This document shows, in pieces, positions 42,101 to 54,100 of a stretch of 64,000 bases of DNA; the stretch's first letter is position 1, and every line of letters begins with the position of its first letter. A program made the translations under genes and the position numbers. The notes beneath the pieces are model-generated. The model was not told the DNA's origin. It saw nothing but the letters and a program-made list of their open reading frames with translations, and did no database searches. Source of the DNA: Blastobasis lacticolella (lineage: Eukaryota > Arthropoda > Insecta > Lepidoptera > Blastobasidae); the NCBI GenBank assembly GCA_905147135.1, contig LR990043.1, forward strand, positions 9,149,057-9,213,056. The letters run 5' to 3'.

Positions 42101-45100
42101 CACCCGTTGCATGGAATGACCCATAAATTACTGTCCGTTCTATGTTTGTTTCTCTATTTTTTTTTCTTTTTTTGTGTATTTTCATCAATCTGCTTTTCAA
42201 CTTTTTTATTCAACAAGTTGTCTAGGTGAATGGTGTCTAGAGGCGTTAATAGCCGTCTTTTCATCAACATCTCTATCATCGTCCTAGCGCTTTTCCCGGC
42301 CTCTGCCAATTCGCCCGGTCTTTGGCATCCTCGCGTCGTAAGCCGTTGGCTCCCGTATCCAACTCAGCGATGTCAATCTATCGCTTCTTGGGCCGCCCAC
42401 GGGGCCTCTTTCCTGATACCGGCAGGTTCAGACACCTATTTCCCATGTATCCCTGAGTCTTACGCAACACGTGACCAAACCAGCGCAGGCGAGCCTAATC
42501 GATCTTGTCTGCAATATCCCTCACGCCAAGACTGCCACGTACTCTTCATCAACATCTCCAACAGACAATTATTTATCGAACATGGTGTCATTCTTAAACC
42601 CAGTAGCAAGTTAGGCATTTTGACATAAATAAATAAATAAATAATCCACATGCCACGAAACATTGTCCACGTTTATCGCAGTTTGTCCTTCACAGTATGC
42701 ACCATCTCCACCACTCTCTGCTAATCCGACACTGTCACCCTGTATGGCGGCTCACGAGGAACTTCACACCATGTGTATGCCGTTCAAACTTGCGCTCTCG
42801 TCGTCATCTCTCTCTGTGTGTGTGTAGTTCACGTCCTTACGGCTATTTTTCTTAGATATGCACACTTTTTCAAGGTGTCCTTTCACTTCACCGGCACACC
42901 GAGTTAATATAACAAACTTTCCCGGCGCGGCGGTCTCCGCATCGATAGCAAAAACGAATATGTGTCTTCGATTGAAGAACGTTAATATCCATAGATTCGG
43001 ACGGCGGGTACACACGGCTCGACAGAGGATGAGACTTAAATCATGCGAAAGTCATTTCCCGCACTTTAAGACGAGAACATTGTATCTACAACAGTTTTGT
43101 ATTATAATTCGTCTTTCTTCAGCAATTCATATAGTAATCTGCCGTCGCTCATACCGCACACAAGTCTGTTGCGCAACGTTCGCTCAAGATCGGAGAAATT
43201 GCTTCCCGACCTGAGATTCCGTGGCTGTGCCATGTACTCGGATACCGATTCGCCTGGTTTTTTGATTACGTTGATAAATTTTAAACGACATTAATATTTC
43301 GTTCGGTTCTGGACTATAATAATTCGATAGAACCGTCACGAAATCACTAAATGTCACTTCATTAGCTTTCTTAGGTGTTATTAAGACGAGAAGGGTCTCG
43401 AACACCTGTGCACCACACACAGTGAAGACATTAGCCCGCCGGGCACTGTCCAACAAGATTCCATTTGCTTCAAAACAAAATTTCAACCGATCAATGTAGT
43501 TGTCCAAATGTCCTTTTGTGGGTTGAATTCATCAAACCTCACCGATTTATCACTCTTTGCATTCGTCGACACAAATAAATCCAGAAACGATGTAGGTAAT
43601 TTAAGTAAATAAAATAAAATCCTAACAGGCAAATATAACTGCCCTCGGTTAATGTCTTCCATGCATCTATGTGATTCTCCCCGTGCCTGAGCTGCTAACA
43701 ACATGTTGGCTATTACTCACTCAACAATAGAGTGATGAACACATGGAATAAGCTGCCCAAGAGATAGTTGACGTTTACGATACGTGACGATACGTTTTTT
43801 CAATTCGGTAGCTTATGACAGTTTGTAAAACCTACATTTACCACAAAGAAATTAAAGATATACAAATACCCACAAATACTATAAGTACCTACCCTTAGCG
43901 CCTACCCCTATGGGATACGGGCGTGAGTGTATTATAATTTCATGATAAGCCTAACTGTGCCACGATATGGCTGTTATTTTAACGGCAAATCATTCATTTG
44001 AAACCGAAACATAAGTATTCACAGTCATTGAACTAATTCCAAATAACAATGTAATTGCACAATTGGTTTTGGAGTACAAAGGTAAAGTTTTCAATCACTG
44101 GCCTAGATAATGCAATTATAGGATTTAGAACTAAATAATTATCTTATACAATGTTACATATCAATTATTTGATTTAAAAACACATTACTTCAGAATGTTC
44201 TTCAAATAAACATACTTTGTATCTAAAATACATAATTTAATCTTAAAAAGTGAATCATGTACCATTAAGCGTTTAGAGTTTCTTATCCCTAATTTCATTA
44301 CTGGGTTCAGTTAAATATACTGATAGAAATTTCTTCTAAAAGTTTACAGATAATTTCACACTAGTTGCATTCACAACTTGCAAATTCTTATTCAAATAGG
44401 TTATTTAGTATGTGCATATTTATGTTAACGCCATTCCCTTATACAAGTAACTGATATTGTGCTTGGTATCCAAGCATAGAGCAGTCAACTCGGGGCTGTG
44501 TTGACTAGCCTACGGGAAGTATTCTATTAATATTTTACCGACTGTGACGTAAAACTATGACCAGAAACAATAAAGACTTTCGATTTATTCAATCAGTCAA
44601 TAATTAAAATACAGGTTGTCATTACGCTCTGGACAAAGACGAATTATACTAGTTTAGTAGGGTATTTAAAACAAGACTGCAAATTAATATAGTAATCGGT
44701 CCAGTATTTACCGAAAAATCAACGATTTTAAATTTATTACTTTGGAGCAGCCTGTATGTCGTGCATGGTTTAGGAAATACCCAAAACATTGCTAACTCTT
44801 TTGAATTAACCATAACTTTTTTCCCACAGCGATTCTAAAGTTGTCGCTATAGTAAAAGTTGTAGATAATGAAAAATCCTTCCTAATGACATATCGCTCAA
44901 CGTTATTGGTCATAAAGGCTGCGGTCCATACATTTCTGCCGGTCCGGTCCTCCTTTGTTAGAAAAAGTAGATTTTTGTTTTTTTGTGTAATTAAATAAAG
45001 AGCTATTTTACGATATTGCTAGGTAGCATTGCTATACAGGATTTCATTATTTGTTCATAGGCTAGGGCACTCTGTATATTAAGTATTTTTAAATTTCTAA

Positions 45101-48100
45101 TGCCAATTGTATATTATGTTTCTTGGGCATTATACATTTAAACTGTTTGTTGTTTATTTTAAACAACTCCATGCACTTTAAGTTAGTGCCAAATTGTTAC
45201 ACTTATTTTGACTAATTTTGACCCGCAATGTATGAGTTTCAGTAATTTTGTTATTATGATGTATACTTACCTCAAGTTCTCAAGTGGGCATGAACCATCC
45301 GCCGGAAGGCATTGTACCTACGCTACGCTTATCGAGTCGCCGTTTCCACTAGTTAATGTTCACTGCCACATTATTCGCGAATTCTGTGATGGTAACTTGA
45401 GGTATTTTTCTCATAACCACGTTACGATATTATCCTAAGAATCTAAGTTCTGTCGCTGCTCTGGCGAGGGGAAGCTACTCGAGACACCCCGATCGGTCTC
45501 TAACGTATGTTTGGTTTCTGTGGTAGTATCGGCAGGTTTTTCGTCGAAACAAAAGCTAAACAGAAACTCATATTTTGCAATATTAGATCGGTCGTCATAG
45601 CACAAATATTTGTGAGATGGCATATGCTTTACTACAGCAGTGATTATAGGCGATGATGATGAGTCTTGATCTCCCTAGTACATAGGCCTCTTGTAATTTG
45701 TCTTGTCATTTACAAGATCAGCATTACACATCATCATATCAGCCTAAAGACGCCCACTGCTGGGCATAGGTTTCCCTCCGAGATCTCTATAAGGGCCGGT
45801 CCTGTGCCTTCCGCATCCAGGTGGTACTTGCGATTTTTACCATGCCTTGTTCTTAATCTTAGCAAACGAGTAAAACACAATAAACATTAATTTGTGAAAT
45901 AATAATATCTCAACGGACTTTGCAACGTGGGCCATTGACATTTACGTCTTTACAATACAGGAAAAGTGTGATGACCCTTGTGCGTAATTACGAGTCGGAA
46001 AGGCTAATTTCTTTTGACATTTGCGAATTCATTATTTCCAAGGTGGAGGAGTTCAGTTTACGTGTCACGGCCGTTTTAAAGGGCCAGGGGGTCAAGAAAG
46101 GCAACATAGTCGGCCTGTTGGTGACCAACTGTCCACAGTACCCTGCGTTATGGATGGGCAACGCAAGACTGGGCGGCATCACACCTCTCATCAACACCAA
46201 CCAACGAGGAAACGCATTGATCCACTCCATCAACATAGCCAATTGTGACATATTAATATATTCCGAGGATTACCAGACTGGTAAGAATACAATGCTTTAC
46301 ACTTAGTTTTACTGTTTACATCGTAAAATTACAATGTGCGATGATTGTACTGATATTATAACACAATGTGTAGCATACTTGTGTAATAATATCAGTACGA
46401 TAATGTAATAACATGTATTGTTATTACATTATCATAACATACATCATGCCTAACAATTAAATGTCATGAACGTAAAAGACGCCACACTTACTTATACTAG
46501 CTACTGTGATTAATCCTCTTCGTTGTTTATGTTTCCAGCCATCGACGACGTGTCAAGTCAGCTGAATCCGAAGCTGAAACTGTTTAGATTCTCCCATAGA
46601 CGGTTAAATCCAACTCCCAGTAAGAGTAGTGGCGATGACAATGCTGACTTCACCTCTATGCTGGAAAGTACGCCCCCGGCGCCCTGGTCCCTGGCCGACG
46701 GCGACGGCTTTACTGGCAAATTGATGTATATCTACACTTCTGGCACTACGGGACTGCCTAAAGCTGCCGTAATATCTAATTCTAGGTAAGATATAATATT
46801 GCTTTGTCATCATCGACGGTCTTTAGTACTCCATTACGGACATAGGCCTTCCTTAATGTGCCAAAGTACCCCATCCTCGGCTGGCCGCATCCACTCTTTG
46901 TAGCCTATCCCAAATCGTCACTCCACCTATCCAAGTTCGCCTTGGATGTGTCTTAGGGACAAATTAAAGTCGGTGTGTCTAAATGTTAATTTAGTATCAT
47001 ATCTCGCTCAAATCTAATGTAGCACACGTGCATGTTATTTCCCCATTGTCTTAATGCCTTTTCGCTGTAACATTAGTATTAAGATTAAACCATAATATAT
47101 TGTCCTTGTCGTAGGTTCGTCTTCATGGCAGCCGGCCTGCATTACTGGCGTTTGGTGCCCTCAGACGTGGTATACTGCCCGTTGCCGCTATACCACACGG
47201 CCGGTGGTGTGGTCACCGTGGGCCAGGCGGTGTTGTTCGGCTGCACCGTGGTGGTGAAAGCGAAATTCTCGGCGTCACAATACTTCCCCGACTGCGTCAA
47301 GTATAAGGCCACGGTAAGTTGATCTTTCCGGTTTTTATTAGGGGCGTTTGACTACGGCGAGAGCGTTTGAAATGCAACTTAATTTGCTCCGCATACTCAT
47401 CCGCGAGTAGCATAGCAAAATTAAATCAAACTTGTTTTATTTCGCTATGCCAATTTCAACCGCATGCAGAGCAAATAAAGTTGGATTTCGATCGCCGCCG
47501 TCTACACGGTTGCTCTCAAGACAAAGTTACAACACTTTGCTAAGTGCGTGTGTCAAATATAGTCGTCATTCAAACGAATACGACCGAATTACACAACGCC
47601 CCACAGTTTTTAATACCTCCGCCATTTTTAATAACTTCGTTGTAGCCTTTGAAAATCGAGTGTATGTCACAAACGCTAATACATACACAGTTCGTGATTA
47701 GATATCCAGGTTATCTCTTTGACCTTCATCAAAAATATTAGTACCGTTTCGGTGAAACCAATTACAGACACGAGATTAACTCACATAATAAGTGAAAGTA
47801 AATTACTCCTTTCACATTTACGCAGTTGCAGATGCCTTACATTACATCTCCTATTGCATTATGTTTAAATCTAGTGGCAGGTCCACCAAAGCTAGTTTAA
47901 CTAGCTATATATATTCTGATTCAATATTTAATTTGTTTAAGTTTGATAATAGCACATGATAAAAATTGTTTGGTTACGATTCTCCATAAAATGCGTATAC
48001 TAATTAGTCACTCTAGTCAAGTCTAACCTCAAATTAAGCACGCCTAATTAGGCTTAATTTGTCGAGGAATAAACTAAAACCTCTATGGCGCTGTTGCTAC

Positions 48101-51100
48101 AGAGACTTTCCAAACTGATAAATGCTTAAACCACAAAATATACCTTCAACAAAACGCACTGTTTTGTTGAAGGCATATTTTTGTGATAGGCGATTCTCTA
48201 ATGTATGGGTAAAATCGGGTCATTTTCATTGGATAAAGTGCGATCGCGGAGCAGAACAAAAATTCGAGCGTGATGCTATACGTAGGTATTTAATGGATTC
48301 CCCCATCAGTACGCTAAACTTATCAACGTCGACCTAATTGGCCCTTTGCGCGGCTTGAAACTGCGTCACCAGACAGATACCTCGCACGATGAACGAATAA
48401 TAAATTACCCAATTGTCATAGAATTAGATTGAGTAAGTTGGGACTTCTGGATTGTAGATGTTATGGGCAACAGTTACCACTTACTATCAGGTGGGCTAGC
48501 TGCTCGTTTGTCAAGGAATAGCATAAAAATATTAAAAAACCTCGGAGATTGAAGATCGACATGTTGAAAATGCACAACTAAAACCATAATGTCAACTTGG
48601 CCGTGCCAATTTTAAAATTACGCCTATCTAAAACTTATTTCAATAGAAAAACCTGCCGATCATAATGGCCGTGAGAGACGGGTCAGCTGTCATTTCTTCA
48701 GCATGGTTTTTGGTGGCACGTTAGTTCCTTTTTATTGTCGTCGCCCTCAATTGTTTTGGCTTTATATATTGAAACGTACGTAATAACGTTTATATATTTA
48801 ACGAACGTACGAAATTACAGGCATGTGGCATTTCATCTTGAAGAGAGCAATCTCACAATGAAAACGCACTTGCGGTTCTGCATTTTTGTTACCTGCAACT
48901 TAAATGTATGAATTGTAATTGGCGACAGTTACCACTTACCATCAAGTGGGCTGTCTGCTCGTTTGTCACTGAATAGAATAAAAAACTGAAAGGTTTAACT
49001 TAGTAAAGGGAGGTTGATTTACATCGCAGGCGGCGCACTACATCGGCGAGATGTGCCGCTACGTGCTGGCGACGAAGCCAGCGCCCACCGACACGCAGCA
49101 TTCCGTCCGGGTCGTCTACGGCAACGGACTAAGGCCGCAGGTGAGACACCATCTATTGACATTTGGGAAAAGATGGGGTTTACCTTGAGGTGATTTCGCA
49201 ATTCCAAAATCCACGAGATGGCGTTACTACGACATAAGATCTTCGGTTAAAATAAAGCGCTGTCGTTGGAAATAGATTCATCATTTTACAGCAGTTGTTT
49301 CTGTCCAATAGCACGACAGCATTATGATAAGGGATCTTACGCCGCACTAGCGCCATGTGAAACCGTGAACATTTTCATTACAACCAATAAACATAATAAC
49401 CTTATTGGTTGTAATGAAAATCTTAGTCATCAAAGTGATAATGCACCTGCAATTCTGAATTTTTTAAAACAAGTCTTTGCTTAGAATACTGCTCTATTTG
49501 ATAATTGCGAAGTTGTGCGTAGTCTCAGAGCGATACCTACATGTCTTTCACAATACATCGCCTTACAATATGATATCCCATATGGCTCTATGAAAGTTAT
49601 ATAATACGTGTCCATTATTGACTGTGTTATGTTATCGTTCCAGATTTGGAAGGAATTTGTGAACCGGTTCAACATCAAGTACGTCGTAGAATTCTACGGA
49701 GCGACAGAAGGAAACGCCAATATTGGTGAGTGAGATCAGTTTACCTGGGGCTAAACTCACCAGGGGCTGTATTGCACACTCTAAGCTCGTGATTCGTTGC
49801 GACGACTAGCCATCCCGATGTTTAAAGAACCCTCAACATTTCATATTGTGAATCGAAGTTGTGAAAGCGACCGAGAACAATTTGAGATTTAATAGAGTAG
49901 AACACCTGATCTTCTGATAATATAATCTGCTTGAGAAAAATTTTCATAACGTGAAATGAAACGTCTGATGGAATATCTACCTACATTATTTAGAACACGA
50001 TCCGGTCGGTCATTACAGACGTTCATGTATCAACATTAAAATATGTGTATAATATGCACACCCGTAGAATGGTACGTTCAGACCACATCGTTCCATTTGC
50101 TACGATCCTGACAAACCAATTAACAGCAAAAGTAATTTTCTCTAAATGTATTCAATAATTACTACAGTAATATGTATTCGAGCGGCCGTGGCCGAGCGGT
50201 TAGAGTACCCGACTCGTAAGCCAGAGGTCCCGGGTTCGAATCCCGCTCCGGCCATGTACCACTGACTATTTTCTGAGTTATGTACATTAGTTGAATACGA
50301 ACCGATGCTCTTACGGTGAGGGAAAACATCGTGATGAAACCTGCACATTCACGCGACTGAATGTGTAATCATCATCCAATCTGGTCAGGTTCCCCTGGTA
50401 GAAGGGTCATGGAGGTCAGATGGCAGTTGCTCCACTGTAATTACCTGGCCTGCACAAATCCTGGATCATGGTCAAGGCGGACATTAACGCCAAAATGATT
50501 ATTTTTTTATTATTTACTACGGTAATATGTATTCAATATTACCAGAAACAAATGTTGATTTCAGGATGTATTCAATATTCAACTGTTAGTAAATAAAACG
50601 AGGAAATTTTCTTTAATAAATGGTATGTATGTTCCCACAGATAATACAATGTGTCAATATCGTTAATTCCTGTCATAACTCATTAGCACAAAGGTGCGAA
50701 CAAGTCATGATAATATATGCATGTCTGGATGTTAAGTGATACAACAACTGATTCTAGACAACCTTCTTGATTGATTCTTGCCCAACGTCGGAAATGACAA
50801 ATCTTCGCGCAAAAATTTAGACAAGTGAGGTCTATTATGTCACCGAGAGGAATAAACTCGGAAAAAACAAATGGCATGCGTCCGTAAGACAAAACTTTTT
50901 TGTTCATTTTAACGTAAAAAAGGTTGTATTTTACCGTGAAAGTCGAATATCCTGCCTAGCGACGTAAATTTTTACAATTCCGCATACATTAATATGCAGC
51001 ATAGTAAGTTTTGTTTCTTTTGTATCAAGCAAAACACCATTCCACAATATCCAGCAAACTATGAGAAAATATCTCACAACGCATAATACTTTGGTAGTTG

Positions 51101-54100
51101 TTTGATGATCGAATTAAATTGGAATATTTAGACCTATGAATCGTTTCGTATTGCAAAAAAACAAATTGCCTACTTGTCATTGATTACTTAATATAATGTT
51201 TGTTTTATCATCATCAATCTTATTTGCCTTTCGGTGACCTTTTTAATAACCTACCATTCTTGAGGCCTTAAGCTGTTCATGCTAAACAGCAGAGAGGTGT
51301 CGTTCTAATTAGTGTTGTAAGAGACTTCAGTCCTGAAGTCTTATATTAATGGGACTTGAGCTCTCTTTGAAGACTCAGTTCTTTTTAAAGCTTTGAGTCT
51401 GAGTCCAGTTGAGTCTTTGGAAGAAAGACTTGAGTCATGACTAAAAGGACTGTTATATTTTACCACATAGTAATATTTTCTTTCGTTTGTTATTCAGAAA
51501 AATCATGCATATTTTATGAATGTTCACCGATATTCCCAAGATTTGCCCAGGCAACCATATATTGTTGGATAGATGAAAAAATACCATTCATTTGATATAA
51601 TATAACTTGATTAAATAACAGGCACAGCTCTGAGGGTAAATTATCTCCATGGCAACCCCGTAGTTGGACCAGGGTGTGAGTAGGCAACCCTTATTTGTTA
51701 TTTATTTATTTAACAGTTTATTGTGCACAGGAAATACATAGCGAATAACAGGCAAAGTAATAAATGCCACTACAGTTTGTATTTTATTTAAGTCATATTC
51801 TTTCGTATAGTACACTTTTTTTTATGTCATACAGTAGGCAAACAGGCAAGCGGGCCACCTACTGGAAAGTGGTCACCACTGCCTATAGACATTAGCAACA
51901 CCAAGAGTATTGCCAATGCGTTGCCCACCTCTATAACACATTGCTCTGGCAGCAAAAAAACAAATGCCCCTCCACTGCCAAAGCCACGGTTCCCCAAATC
52001 CCCACCCCATGGAGCACTGGAAACCTTGCTCACTGGCAGAAACACAACATTATTTAAAAGAGTATTGTTTAGCTGCGTGCGGTATTCTGTAAGGTGGAGG
52101 TACTTCCCCAATCGGGCGGCTCCAATTTGAACGGGAAACCCCGCTATCTCTGAAATTATTACGATTTTTCTAAATAACATATGAGCGAAGATATTATGGC
52201 CGAATCTTACACTAGTTTTGATTGACAATTTCCATTGCAGCCAACTGCGACAACACGCCCGGCGCGATAGGGTTCGTGTCGCGCATCATCCCCTCCGTGT
52301 ACCCGATCGCCATCATCAAGGTGGACGAGGAAGGCGAGCCCGTCAGGGACGCAACGGGCCTTTGCCAGGTACGGTCACGCCGAGAAAGCGGTTCCTCAGT
52401 GTGGCAACACAACGCCGTGTAACCAAAATATATTCCAATTGTTGTAAATTTATTTCTGAAAAGGTACAATTATCATAATTTAAATGAAATGAAATGAAAG
52501 ATATTTATTGATTAACAAGGACACCACATTACAACAATCACATAATATAAAATAAACAATAATCATACAAATAAAAAATTACAAAATGAATATATCGATT
52601 CGGAATTGCTGTGCTGTGGCACACCTTGTCAACAAAAGGACCTCACTCAGCATGAGCCACGGCCGGAGCCGAGGCGCTGATCTTCCGTGAGTCCCGCGGA
52701 GTGAGGTCTAGAACGCTGCGGTCTAAAAATTTAAATACAAAACAAATACACTACATAAATCTAAGTGCCATCTATACCTGTAAATTACATATATACTATA
52801 CCTACAGCTTGTTACATAAATATTTTATAAAATAAACATATTGTGTGTAGTCCTACGTGATGCGTCGGCGCCGGGGCGGCGGGGCGAGGGGCGCAAGCAC
52901 CTAGGTCCCAGCCATCCGGCCCTTAGTTTAGACCTGCCACTAGTCAGTGTTGTACCGGTGTGCCGGTCGGCATACGCAAAGAAATAAAATAAGTATCCAC
53001 GTAGTTCTCAGTGCCGTAATTATTAAAATAAGTAAATCACTTTGGACAAAGACGAATACTACTAGTTTAGTAGGCTATTTAAAACATGACTGCAAATCAA
53101 TATAACAATCGGTCCAGTATTTACCGGAATTCAAAGATTTTTAATTTATCACTAGAGCAGTCTGTATGTCGTACATGGTCTAGGAAATACCCAAAACATT
53201 GCTAACTCTTTTGAAATTCTTTAGAACTCCATGTTAGATGACAGAATTTATTACTTGTTGTAAATTAAAGTGTGACAAACGTCATTCGCATCTTATGTGC
53301 TTTATACGCACTCCTATACAGGGTTTCATTATTTGTCCAGAGGTTAAGGCCACCCTGTATGTTATGTCAGAATGTTATTGCAATAAGGAAAACTCGACCT
53401 TGTTGCTTTATGACATGCAACTGAACATCAACCTTACGGTGACAAAGCAATTTTCCCGGTCGAGTTTACATTCACCGTTGGCATTGCGTTGCATAGCTAC
53501 TAGTTTAGTCATTACCACATCCCCACGACTAATCAGCATAGACTACGATAAAAAGTGGACTATGTCTGTCCTTCCCCGGTTAGAATGCGAATTTGCCGCC
53601 CATATAATTGCACCTGTAGCATGACGGGTTTTGTCGCGCGCTAGAGAGTGTGATAACTAGCTATACTTTGTCAAATATAGGATGATAATTTTGACAGTTC
53701 ACAGTAGGGATGGGGTGGTGTAAAATCGTTATTAAATCTATTCGATTATCGATTATCATTCTCATAGTAGTTGAAATCGATAGTTGCATGGTTATGCTGT
53801 ATGTATTTTACAAAATAAACTATCTAGTTTCTTTTGAATTAATAATTTATTAATATGACATTAAAAACCCACCCACAACGACAATTTCGTCACGTGCGTA
53901 TTTTTATTCGGTCAGTCAGCCTATTCCGTACAATACGCGCGAGTCGAAATCGTTGTTGTGAAAGGTTTCTTAGGGTGAAATTCAAACAAGGATGAGAATT
54001 TAGTTACTAAAAATAATATAATTACCTAAATGTTAATTTTAAATGTTCGATTATTTTCTTTGTATACCGATTTTCGATTGTCTTTTGTTATTCGTTATTC

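Larger units (their letters stand above)
49726..52240 (+). other. Intron 7 of FATP copy B
   Basis: 2.5 kb. It holds a full family A SINE (50165-50492), the GACTC/GAGTC-rich patch (51310-51450), a LINE-tail-like TTTATTTATTTAACAGTTTA segment near 51700, and a family C repeat (51826-52060). I saw nothing else in 50500-51300. Confidence 0.55.

Noticed and set aside
50178..50256. Possible tRNA-Thr (CGT) gene
   Set aside because: Box A and box B are good, but the acceptor and anticodon stems do not pair properly, and the sequence continues into a SINE body shared with other copies in the window. Treated as the head of a SINE.
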